A DNA stretch of 64,000 nt from Calothrix sp. 336/3. GTDB lineage: Bacteria; Cyanobacteriota; Cyanobacteriia; Cyanobacteriales; Nostocaceae. The notes below the pieces were generated by a model that was not told the origin of the DNA, searched no databases, and saw only the letters and a list, made by a program, of their open reading frames with translations. The stretch is from the NCBI RefSeq assembly GCF_000734895.2, contig NZ_CP011382.1, positions 3,326,700-3,390,699 of the forward strand. Direction: 5' to 3'. The translations under genes and the position numbers were made by a program. Positions 8,924-16,857 of this stretch are shown one piece after another. Position 1 is the first letter of the stretch. Every line of letters starts with the position of its first letter.

Positions 8924-9778
8924 CTACAGTTTCAGGACTGCTTGAATAGACTCACTCAGAGGTGTAGTAGGACGGTCTATCAGTTGGCTTAGGGTTTGGC
9001 TGGCATCAAGCAATCCTCCTTTTGCTGCTCCTGTCTCAGATTCTGCTAACATCACAGCAAAAGGCTCAGGTAAACCAGCATTTTTTAATACATTAATATA
9101 AGCCTCTTCAGACATATTCTGATAAATCACTTGCTTACCAGACATCTGACTAATTTCGGTGGCAAATTCGCTCAATGTATAAGCGACATCACCAGCCAAT
9201 TCATAAACTTTACCTGCTTGGTCATTGGCTAATAAAACGGTGGCTGCGGCTGCGGCATAATCAGCGCGGGCTGCGGAGGCTATTTTAGCTTCTCCAGCAC
9301 AGCCCATTACTACACCATATTCCAAGGCTATCGGGATACCTGCTGTGTAATTTTCGGTATACCAACTATTACGTAATATCACATAAGGCACACCCGATTC
9401 GTGCAAGACAATTTCAGTTTGGTGATGTTCTGCTGCTAGAGGCAGAGGGCTGCTATCTGCGTGTAAGAGACTGGTATAAGCCAGTAATTTGACTCCAGCT
9501 TGTTTACAGGCGTTGATGACGTTTGTGTGCTGAGGTACGCGACTACCAATTTCACTGGAGGAGATGAGCAATACTTTTTCTGCACCAGCGAAGGCGATAT
9601 CTAATGTGTGGGGTTGGGTGTAATCAATTTGCCGCACCTGTACGCCTAAACTGGCAAAATCTGATACTTTTTCTGGATTGCGAACCGCAGCGACTAGTTG
9701 ATTGGCAGGAACGGATTTTAATAGTTCTTGCAATACTAATCTGCCTAACTGACCCGATGCAGCAGTGATGACAATCAT
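8924..9778 (-). CDS. NmrA-like NAD(P)-binding oxidoreductase (QorB type)
   Basis: A 284-residue atypical short-chain dehydrogenase of the NmrA/QorB group. The N-terminal Rossmann motif is TAASGQLGRLVLQELL (about 4-19), followed by VRQIDYTQPHTLDIAFAGAEKVLLISS and the substrate-domain segment VPYVILRNSWYTENY. Relatives in enterobacteria are NAD(P)H:quinone oxidoreductases controlled by an HxlR-type regulator, and here too an HxlR gene is divergent, 89 bases away. Function in quinone reduction is inferred from this family and context. Confidence 0.87.
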   Translation of the reverse strand: MIVITAASGQLGRLVLQELLKSVPANQLVAAVRNPEKVSDFASLGVQVRQIDYTQPHTLDIAFAGAEKVLLISSSEIGSRVPQHTNVINACKQAGVKLLAYTSLLHADSSPLPLAAEHHQTEIVLHESGVPYVILRNSWYTENYTAGIPIALEYGVVMGCAGEAKIASAARADYAAAAATVLLANDQAGKVYELAGDVAYTLSEFATEISQMSGKQVIYQNMSEEAYINVLKNAGLPEPFAVMLAESETGAAKGGLLDASQTLSQLIDRPTTPLSESIQAVLKL

Positions 9779-9867
9779 ATTTTTTAGTTGGTTAATTTTT
9801 TGATGTCGATAAATCTAATATAATTTCATTACTAACTTTTGGTAAGTACGTACAAAAAAGTAAGTAT

Positions 9868-10263
9868 ATGAGTAATAGCAATGATGATTCCAAGACTCTG
9901 ACACAATGCTTGGAAATCGGGAATATTTTCGCTGAGCCATGTCCTTCACGAGACATCCTGAAGCACGTTTGCAGTCGATGGGGTGTACTGATTCTGATTG
10001 CGCTGCGCCAAGGAACCCACAGATTTAGCGAGTTGAGAAGAAAAATGGGGGGAGTCAGTGAGAAAATGCTGGCTCAAAGTCTACAATCTCTGACGGAAGA
10101 TGGTTTTGTGCTGCGTGTATCGTACAATGTTGTTCCACCTTTTGTTGAGTACAGCCTGACTCCGATGGGAGAAGAAGTCGCCGCTCGCGTCGCCGCCTTA
10201 GCAGACTGGATTGAAGTCAATACGCCAAGGGTGTTAGATGCAAGGAAGAAGGCAGAGAGATAA
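9868..10263 (+). CDS. HxlR family transcriptional regulator
   Basis: A 131-residue winged-helix regulator of the HxlR family. The family opening CPSRDILKHVCSRWGVLILI (residues 31-50) is followed by the winged helix with FSELRRKMGGVSEKMLAQSL and LTEDGFVLRVSYNVVPPFVE, then YSLTPMGEEV. It carries three cysteines (15, 31, 41), of interest because some family members sense quinones or electrophiles by cysteine oxidation. It is divergent from the QorB-like gene, which is its probable target. The shared spacer contains the palindrome GTACGTAC (9846-9853), a candidate operator. Confidence 0.9.
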   Translation: MSNSNDDSKTLTQCLEIGNIFAEPCPSRDILKHVCSRWGVLILIALRQGTHRFSELRRKMGGVSEKMLAQSLQSLTEDGFVLRVSYNVVPPFVEYSLTPMGEEVAARVAALADWIEVNTPRVLDARKKAER

Positions 10264-10272
10264 CTTTTTTTG

Positions 10273-10941
10273 CTAGTCTGCTCCATTATTTTGAGCTGGT
10301 AGTGAATCAGACGGGAAATAGCTTTGCAGGTAGTGTAAGGCAAACCGTTTCATTTCTGCTACCAGTCGCTGCCGAAATGGTTGCTCTTGACTGAGGGAAA
10401 GCCACATTAAGGTACTGATTGTTTTTACCAAAACAAAGGCGATCGCTTCATAGTCTGCTGTCTCTAACCTTGCTTCCCGTTGCGCGAGTAAGGTTGCGAA
10501 ATCTCGGATCAGTTCAGCATCAGCAGCATCTCCGACTGCTTGCACTTCAGGTATAACACTCTGAACTTCCATAAAAATTGCAAAGTAGCCGGGATTTTCA
10601 GAGAAATGCTGCTCAGTGATATCAATCAACTGCTCAACCAGAACCGATAAGGGCAGTTTTACCAGTTCAGAATTGTCCATTATTGCCAATTTCTGATGCA
10701 GACGTTCCTCATACCGTAGTGCCAAAGCCTGCATAATCGCTGTCTTGTCTGGAAAAAATTGGTAAAGTGACCCGATAGGTATCTTCGCACCAGATGCGAT
10801 CGCGTTTGTTGTTGTTCCGTTATAACCCTCTGCGATAAACATTGCTTCTGCCACATCCAGAATCCGATTTACCCGCTCCTGACTACGAGCTTGCCGTGGT
10901 TTCCGTCGCATTCCAGGGGACATTGATGAGCTTTCAACCAT
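10273..10941 (-). CDS. TetR family repressor, copy 2
   Basis: A TetR repressor paralogous to the gene at 7878-8522. The HTH region is almost the same (MFIAEGYNGTTTNAIASG, then PIGSLYQFFPDKTAIMQALA), the ligand domain more diverged. I take the Met at 10941 (MVESSSMSPGMRRKP, 222 residues) as start. A Met 14 codons upstream at 10983 is possible, but it lies inside the perfect operator 10969-10983. Three candidate operators sit at 10969-11041. It converges on the HxlR gene, whose stop is ten bases away. Confidence 0.92.
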   Translation of the reverse strand: MVESSSMSPGMRRKPRQARSQERVNRILDVAEAMFIAEGYNGTTTNAIASGAKIPIGSLYQFFPDKTAIMQALALRYEERLHQKLAIMDNSELVKLPLSVLVEQLIDITEQHFSENPGYFAIFMEVQSVIPEVQAVGDAADAELIRDFATLLAQREARLETADYEAIAFVLVKTISTLMWLSLSQEQPFRQRLVAEMKRFALHYLQSYFPSDSLPAQNNGAD

Positions 10942-10968
10942 GGGATTTATCCATAACCTCAAAATTAA

Positions 10969-11041
10969 ATGAGTAGTCCTCATATTTATCTTGACAAAAC
11001 ATGAGAGTTGCTCTTATTTTAGATATATGAGTTTTGCTCAT
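10969..11041. promoter_or_regulatory. Three candidate TetR operators upstream of copy 2
   Basis: ATGAG-TAGTC-CTCAT at 10969-10983 and ATGAG-TTTTG-CTCAT at 11027-11041 are perfect inverted repeats, and ATGAG-AGTTG-CTCTT at 11001-11015 has one mismatch. A TTGACA hexamer at 10991-10996 on the plus strand lies among them, so a plus-strand promoter toward the COQ4-like gene could be repressed by the same sites. Confidence 0.7.
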
Positions 11042-11426
11042 ATTGTAAATCATTCACAGAGAAGCTTGCAATGAGGCAGGATTTATCCAAATTACTCCAT
11101 TTCCAGGTGAGGGAAAAACCGATGGGATACCTGAAAATATGGTGCTTTGTGCGCAAAAAGTTTTCTCCTTGGTTGACACTGGCGATCGCCCCCATCAAAC
11201 TCTGTTGTTCATCTGGGATGAAACGCACTCAAGAAGAGATTCGTTGTATGGTTGCAATGAGCAAAATTGACTTTGTTGGCGTTTATGCAGTGCTAAATGA
11301 CTTACTTTGGTAGCGCTAAATCAGAGGATATCTGATTCCTGAAATACAAGTATTGATTGAACTCTGCGTTCTGCACTTGGCTGGAACGTCCACTTCATGG
11401 TTTCTAATTTTTTGGAGATTTTTGTG
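11042..11426. other. Intergenic region upstream of the COQ4-like gene
   Basis: Most of this stretch could be read as an 80-codon plus-strand frame (11071-11313), starting 30 bases after the operators and preceded by GAGAAGC. It matches nothing I recognise and is cysteine- and tryptophan-rich in a way typical of chance frames. I treat the stretch as probable leader of the COQ4-like gene or a decayed gene. Confidence 0.35.
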
Positions 11427-12128
11427 ATGCAACTAATGGATTTGTTTAAACCCAAGCAATTATCTGATTCGGAAATTCAACAGCAAAGTCATTACCAAAT
11501 GTTGATAATTTTCAAATCATTCTTTTCCATGTTATCGGGAGATAGTAGTCTGGAATCGGTGGGGGAAATGTCTGATGCTTTAGTTGAAACTCCTGCATTT
11601 GATTTGGCAGCGCAATATTTAAAAAGAGATCCAAACTGTGCGACACTGATAAATAATCGTTACATTCCTCCTAGTTATGACCTAGAAAAATTACTGACGT
11701 TGCCGGATAATTCCTTAGGGTATATCTATGCCGCAGCTATGAAAAAAAGTGGACTTGATCCAAATCTGCATGGGGGGATGACGGCAGAATCAGATGCTAA
11801 ATATGTAGAACTACGACTCAGTCAAACCCATGATATCTGGCACGTTCTCACAGGATTTGATACATCGGTAATCGGTGAAATTGGCTTGCAGGCGTTTCAT
11901 CTCTCCCAATTTCCCTATCCCCTTGCAACGATGCTAGTAGCAAATAGTTTGATGTCGAGTACATTACTGACACCAGAAGAGTTACCCCAATTGCTAGAGG
12001 CGATCGCCCTTGGATTGCAGATGGGTAAAATTGCCCAGCCATTATTTGCCCAAAATTGGGAAGAGGAATGGGAAAAACCCCTAACTCAATGGCAAGCAGA
12101 GTTAAACATTCAGCCGATTCACAATTAG
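11427..12128 (+). CDS. COQ4-like protein
   Basis: A 233-residue protein of the COQ4 family, named after a protein needed for ubiquinone synthesis in eukaryotes, where it binds metal near the prenyl-quinone complex. The key motif is QTHDIWHVLTGFDTSVIGEI (about 132-151), holding the metal-binding HDxxH. Cyanobacteria do not make ubiquinone, so the role here is open, possibly plastoquinone or another prenyl lipid. I chose the Met at 11427 because GGAG lies nine bases upstream; an earlier Met at 11397 lacks a site. The TetR operators about 400 bases upstream could control it. Confidence 0.85.
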   Translation: MQLMDLFKPKQLSDSEIQQQSHYQMLIIFKSFFSMLSGDSSLESVGEMSDALVETPAFDLAAQYLKRDPNCATLINNRYIPPSYDLEKLLTLPDNSLGYIYAAAMKKSGLDPNLHGGMTAESDAKYVELRLSQTHDIWHVLTGFDTSVIGEIGLQAFHLSQFPYPLATMLVANSLMSSTLLTPEELPQLLEAIALGLQMGKIAQPLFAQNWEEEWEKPLTQWQAELNIQPIHN

Positions 12129-12183
12129 GTAGACAATCAACTGGGTACATATCACCTATTTCTTATCCCCCTCTATCCCCCTA

Positions 12184-12307
12184 TGACTAGTGGTTTGTCG
12201 CATAAGCTGTGATGGGTAAAATTATGTATAGTGGGAGCGTCTCGCTCCCTGATTTCAGAAAACAGGCAAGATAAACTATCACAATTAATCTGATAGACCA
12301 CTAGTCA
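12184..12307. mobile_element. MITE-like foldback element, 124 bp
   Basis: The ends TGACTAGTGGTTTGTC and GATAGACCACTAGTCA are inverted repeats matching at 14 of 16 positions. Inside is the perfect hairpin GGGAGCG-TCT-CGCTCCC (about 12232-12248), and the flanks of that hairpin also pair in part. There is no coding sequence, which fits a miniature inverted-repeat element or a structured repeat. No clear target duplication was found. Confidence 0.55.
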
Positions 12308-12399
12308 GCGACTCTACCTCTGCTGATGTTGCGATTACTTATCAGTTAGTATATCAAAATAACATCTGAACCTAGGAAAGATATTTCCGAACGATTAAA

Positions 12400-13362
12400 G
12401 TGTGGGAGGATGTCACTAATACATACCAATTCACAAAGATTTATTATCAAATGAATTTGCCCCATGATTTAGTCAAATCACTAATTGGCTCAAATCCCTA
12501 CTATATTCAAAATTATGGTGCATCATATCTGGGCGATAGTCTGGAACTGATAAAATTAATCCCCAATAGTTGTATTAATTTAATTATTACTTCTCCACCC
12601 TTTGCTCTAACACGTAAAAAAGAATATGGCAATGCTAGTGCAGATAACTATATAGAATGGTTTTTACCTTTTGCCTATGAATTTCAGCGCATTATGACAG
12701 ATAATGGCTCATTGGTGATAGATTTAGGGGGTTCCTATCTGCCAGGAAATCCAGTCAGAAGTATCTATCAATATGAACTATTGGTAAGCTTATGTAAGGA
12801 AGTTGGTTTTTTCCTCGCCCAGGAATTTTATCATTACAATCCAGCACGTTTACCAACCCCTGCGGAATGGGTGACAATTAGAAGAATTCGGGTAAAAGAC
12901 TCTGTAAATATGGTGTGGTGGCTAGGGAAAACAGCGAATCCCAAAGCTGATAATCGCAAAGTTTTAAAACCCTATAGTCAGAGTATGAAAAATTTACTTA
13001 AAAATGGTTATAAAGCCAATTTACGTCCTAGTGGGCATGACATTTCTGATAAGTTCCAAAAGGATAATCAGGGGGCAATTCCTCCTAATTTGCTAGAAAT
13101 TGCCAATACTGAATCAAATAGTGCTTACTTAAGACGTTGTAAAGCCGCAGGAATTAAACCCCATCCCGCACGTTTTCCTTCCGGTTTTGCAGAGTTTTTC
13201 ATCAAATTTTTAACTGATGAGGGTGATATAGTCTTAGATCCCTTTGCTGGTTCTAACACTACGGGATTTGTTGCAGAAAGTTTACAACGTCGTTGGATTG
13301 CCGCAGAAATTAATGAAGATTATCTCATCGGTAGTCGCTATCGGTTTGAAGCAACTAAATAA
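12400..13362 (+). CDS. DNA methyltransferase, TSPPF type
   Basis: A site-specific DNA amino-methyltransferase of the D12/N4 class with motifs in the permuted (beta-like) order. The catalytic motif IV is TSPPFAL (about 64-70) and the AdoMet-binding motif I is near the C-terminus as DPFAGSNTTGFVAE. TSPPF/Y is typical of N4-cytosine enzymes, but N6-adenine use is not excluded. The predicted start is GTG at 12400; ATG at 12451 (MNLPHDLVKSL) is an equally possible start. No restriction gene is adjacent, so it looks like one of the solitary methyltransferases common in cyanobacteria. The target sequence cannot be read from the gene. Confidence 0.88.
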   Translation: MWEDVTNTYQFTKIYYQMNLPHDLVKSLIGSNPYYIQNYGASYLGDSLELIKLIPNSCINLIITSPPFALTRKKEYGNASADNYIEWFLPFAYEFQRIMTDNGSLVIDLGGSYLPGNPVRSIYQYELLVSLCKEVGFFLAQEFYHYNPARLPTPAEWVTIRRIRVKDSVNMVWWLGKTANPKADNRKVLKPYSQSMKNLLKNGYKANLRPSGHDISDKFQKDNQGAIPPNLLEIANTESNSAYLRRCKAAGIKPHPARFPSGFAEFFIKFLTDEGDIVLDPFAGSNTTGFVAESLQRRWIAAEINEDYLIGSRYRFEATK

Positions 13363-13363
13363 T

Positions 13364-14086
13364 TTATACAACTAATCCCGAACGAAGAGCGCGTACAGCT
13401 GCTTGGGTGCGATCGTCAGCACAAAGTTTATTTAGAATATTGCGAACGTGGGTTTTGACTGTACCGACTGTGATATAAAGTTTTTCGGCAATTTGTCCAT
13501 TGCTGCAACCGGCAACAATTAATTCCAAAATTTCTAATTCTCTTTGGGTGAGGGGGTAGGTTTCTAAAACCTGTTCATATTCTGGGGAAAGTGCTTCAAT
13601 TTGTACAGTACGACTGTTGTTATTGTTAGATTCACCATTGGGTAAACCTTGACGCATCTGCTGTAAAACTACATTGGCGATCGCTGGATCAATCCAAGAG
13701 TTACCCTCATAGGTTGCTTGAATTGCTTCCATGAGTCGGTCAATGCTAGTATCTTTCATATAATAGGAGTCTGCCCCCGCAGCAAAGGCAGCTAATACGG
13801 CATCTTCCGTATCTTCCATGGTAAGGATGAGGATTTTAGTATTTGCATCACCGCTATCTATTTGAAATTGGCGAAATCTGCGTGTGAGTTCAATCCCATC
13901 CAAATCAGGCAAACCAATATCCACAACAGCGATATCTGGTTTACTAGTCTCTAATAATTTTAAACCTTTAGTAGCATTAGCCGCTTCACCAATTACTTTA
14001 AATGCATTGTTTGATTGTAAAGCTGCTTTTAAACCCATGCGTGTTAAATCGTGATCTTCGATTAAAACAATACTAATTTCACTCAT
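13364..14086 (-). CDS. LuxR/NarL-type response regulator
   Basis: A 240-residue response regulator with a receiver domain (IVLIEDHDLTRMGLKAAL, phospho-acceptor in VVDIGLPDLDGIEL, Lys in YYMKDTS) and a C-terminal LuxR-type HTH (LTQRELEILELIVAGCSNGQ, then ITVGTVKTHVRNILNKL). The receiver has an insertion between beta4 and alpha3 (QFQIDSGDANTKILIL), usual in this cyanobacterial subgroup. A glutamine/asparagine-rich linker (about 145-165) joins the domains. It converges on the methyltransferase gene with one base between stops. Its kinase is not identifiable; the receiver-kinase at 14858 is divergent. Confidence 0.93.
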   Translation of the reverse strand: MSEISIVLIEDHDLTRMGLKAALQSNNAFKVIGEAANATKGLKLLETSKPDIAVVDIGLPDLDGIELTRRFRQFQIDSGDANTKILILTMEDTEDAVLAAFAAGADSYYMKDTSIDRLMEAIQATYEGNSWIDPAIANVVLQQMRQGLPNGESNNNNSRTVQIEALSPEYEQVLETYPLTQRELEILELIVAGCSNGQIAEKLYITVGTVKTHVRNILNKLCADDRTQAAVRALRSGLVV

Positions 14087-14857
14087 TATTACCTCTATAT
14101 GTCTGTATATAATTTCTGGCGATCATCACCAACAATATACACCTGATTTTGTTTATTACCAGAACTTAGGATAGATGATATTTTCCTTAGATTACATCCA
14201 TCGGTAGAAATAATTATGGTATATATCTTTTGCCTCTATATACGGAGAAATCTAACTAAAGGTATATGGTAGTGAGTGCAAAAACTATGAAATAATACCT
14301 TGGCGTATTTATGGCAGAAGTTTACCGGAGATAAATCCCTTCTAATTTTTGCTTGAATTCTCCGTCACTGTAATCCTCTCATTTACCTCTACTCTCCAAT
14401 CCAAGAAAGATGATAATAGTACCGCTACGCGAAATTAAAAATATGTCCTGCGGGCACGCTACGCGAAAAATCAAAATTAATACAACTTAAGCCTTTCGTT
14501 GGTTTTGTGGACGCAAAGCGGCTTTCCGTAGAGCTTATGAGCTTCATTTTCGCTGTGCTGTACTCAGAGTCAATCATCACTTATCATTTTTTTCAAGGGA
14601 TAAATCTGTGTCTACCAACAACTATGACTCAGGGTTGAAGACACTTAGCTATTTATTAATTTACAATTTCATTGAAATGGCATAAATTTGCTGAAAAAAC
14701 ACTGATATTTTTAGATGGTAAACACAAATTTTACCCGACTTAAAAATATTAATTTAGCTTTTGCCTTGGATGATTTTCAGAGGAGTTTATCTTTCAAAAT
14801 TGTGAAATTAAAACTCTTGTTTAAGATTATTTCTTTATTGTGATTTGCTAATCAACT
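14087..14857. other. Intergenic region with repeat fragments
   Basis: A 771-base divergent spacer. No open frame or RNA gene is convincing. Positions about 14420-14550 hold fragments such as CCGCTACGCGAA and TGCGGGCACGCTACGCGAA, a family of short dispersed palindromic pieces common in Nostocales spacers. The rest is AT-rich and should hold the promoters of the two flanking signalling genes. Confidence 0.45.
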
Positions 14858-16006
14858 ATGTTATATACACAAAATTCTCCAAAATATCGTATTCTTGTAG
14901 TTGATGATACTCCGGATAACTTAATTTTATTACAGACAATTTTAGAAATCGAAGGTTATGAAGTTGAGCTAACCTCTGAGGGGGTAAGTGCAATTGAAAA
15001 AACTTTACAATCTTCCCCAGATTTGATTCTTTTAGATGTGATGATGCCAGGAATGGATGGTTATGAAGTCACACGTCGAATTCGCCAACATCCTGAAATC
15101 TCCTATATTCCTATTCTTCTACTAACTGCCTTCCATGACGTGAGTGTCGTTGAGGGTTTAGACGCTGGTGCCGATGATTTTATTCGTAAACCCTTTGACC
15201 AAGATGAGCTATTAGCCAGGGTGCGATCGCTAATTCGTCTTAAGCATAGTCTAGATACTCAGAAAAGACTACTCCGTCAACAGGAAGATTTTGTTTCCCG
15301 TGTCACCCACGACTTACGAACCCCCCTGGTTGCTGCTGATCGGATGCTGAATTTGTTCCAACAAGAGATTTTCTGTCCGATTTCTGGGGAAATGAAACAG
15401 GCAATTTCTGCCATGATTCGTAGCAACCAAAACCTTTTAGAAATGGTAAATACTCTCCTAGAAGTTCATCGATTTGAAGCTGGGAAAAAGACTCTAGAGT
15501 TTTCCGATGTCAACTTACTAGAAATTGCTCAAGAAGTTGTGCAAGAACTTAGCCCTTTGACAGATGAAAAAGGTGTGGCTCTGAAGATTAATACTCACAG
15601 ACTCAACCCAGATGATAAAACCGCAGCTATTATTTTGGGCGATCGCCTAGAATTGCGTCGGGTGATAAGTAACTTAATTGGTAATGCCATCAAATTTACG
15701 GATGCAGGTAGTATTAATATTTGCCTACATGAAGTTACAAAACCTCCGAGCAATTCTCCATATCTGATTTTGGAAATTCAAGACACTGGTTATGGAATCG
15801 CTCCTGAGGAACAAACAAAGGTTTTTGAGCGTTTCCGTCAAGGTACTAATAAACGTGCTGGTAGTGGTTTAGGTTTACACCTAACTCATCGCATTGTAGA
15901 AACCCATGGTGGAACTATTACCCTAACCTCAGAACTGGGAAAGGGTAGTACCTTCACAGTCTCCTTACCAAAACCTGTTTCCCCTGACTTGCAGAAGTTG
16001 CAATAG
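14858..16006 (+). CDS. Receiver-histidine kinase
   Basis: A 382-residue protein with an N-terminal receiver (about 10-128: DDTPDN, phospho-acceptor Asp60 in LILLDVMMPGMDGYE, Lys111 in FIRKPF), a short coiled segment, a HisKA dimerisation domain with the phospho-acceptor His151 (SRVTHDLRTPLVAA), and an HATPase domain. The N box is LIGNAIKF, the G1 box DTGYGIAPEEQ and the G2 box GSGLGLHLTHRIVETHGG. It has no membrane or sensor domain, so it probably takes phosphate or signal from another protein through its receiver. The split response regulator at 16754-18643 is nearby on the other strand and may once have worked with it. Confidence 0.94.
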   Translation: MLYTQNSPKYRILVVDDTPDNLILLQTILEIEGYEVELTSEGVSAIEKTLQSSPDLILLDVMMPGMDGYEVTRRIRQHPEISYIPILLLTAFHDVSVVEGLDAGADDFIRKPFDQDELLARVRSLIRLKHSLDTQKRLLRQQEDFVSRVTHDLRTPLVAADRMLNLFQQEIFCPISGEMKQAISAMIRSNQNLLEMVNTLLEVHRFEAGKKTLEFSDVNLLEIAQEVVQELSPLTDEKGVALKINTHRLNPDDKTAAIILGDRLELRRVISNLIGNAIKFTDAGSINICLHEVTKPPSNSPYLILEIQDTGYGIAPEEQTKVFERFRQGTNKRAGSGLGLHLTHRIVETHGGTITLTSELGKGSTFTVSLPKPVSPDLQKLQ

Positions 16007-16309
16007 TAAAGTTCACCATCGAATCGATTTTGAATGACACCAGGACTTCAGTTAAAAAAAATTTCTGAACTTTCTCCAACTTCCATCTCAAAGTAGAGGT
16101 CAAAACTCATTCAAGTATACCAATGGGATGGTGACTATCATTTCTGAAAATTAATAAGATTGAACTAGTAAATCACAATTGTCCCTTCTAAATTTCTTAG
16201 AAATACGGACACTACTAGTCATAACTTCCAGGAGAATAGATACTCAAAAAATCAGCATCTCCAATTATTGAACTTATTGATAGTAGTCTTCACTAAATAC
16301 TGAGCAAAT

Positions 16310-16687
16310 ATGACATCAACAACACCTACCCGTGGTCAAGTAGAAAGAACACTCGGACAAAAAATTCAAGCACTTTACCGAGAGCAATTAGGACATCAAC
16401 CTAGTAAAGTTACTTGCCAAATTTCTGATAAAAATGTCGTTGTCGTGATGGAAAATTCCATTACTCCCCCGGAAAAGTTACTCGCCGAGAATGGTTCTCC
16501 AGAGCTAGCAGAACAGGTACGCTCTGACTTATATGAAGCGATTCAACCCCATATCAAAACTCTCATAGAAGAAACCCTCAAGGTGAGTGTGGCAGAAATT
16601 CTTAGTGATGCCACCCTTGAAACAGGAAGAAGTGGTTTAATCGCGATTCTGAATGACTGTCCTGATGTTCTCCAGAGCAAAAAATAG
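16310..16687 (+). CDS. DUF2294 domain protein
   Basis: A 125-residue protein of the DUF2294 family, function unknown. The family pattern is visible as RTLGQKIQALYREQLGHQPS near the start and LYEAIQPHIKTLIEETLKVS with VAEILSDATLETGRSG toward the end. It is probably soluble; no signal peptide or membrane span is seen. It lies 303 bases after the receiver-kinase gene on the same strand and converges on the split response-regulator gene. A link to signalling is suggested only by location. Confidence 0.8.
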   Translation: MTSTTPTRGQVERTLGQKIQALYREQLGHQPSKVTCQISDKNVVVVMENSITPPEKLLAENGSPELAEQVRSDLYEAIQPHIKTLIEETLKVSVAEILSDATLETGRSGLIAILNDCPDVLQSKK

Positions 16688-16848
16688 TACAGGGAAAGTA
16701 GGGGGGTAGCATTCCCACAGAAATGACAATCAGCACAATGCGCATAGAGCAAACTAACATGACTCTGAATGCAAATGACAGGGAGAAGCAAGGTGGAGTT
16801 TATCCCCCAAATAACGGTGAATTATCGCTTCCAAGTCTTCTATCATAT

Positions 16849-16857
16849 ATGGTTTGC
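16849..16857. repeat. Target site duplication, left copy
   Basis: ATGGTTTGC immediately left of the insertion sequence, identical to 18298-18306. The perfect match shows a recent insertion and fixes the element ends. Confidence 0.92.

Noticed and set aside
11071..11313. 80-codon frame between the TetR and COQ4-like genes
   Set aside because: It sits well for a TetR-controlled gene but has no family-like segment and odd composition; mentioned only as a possible decayed gene.
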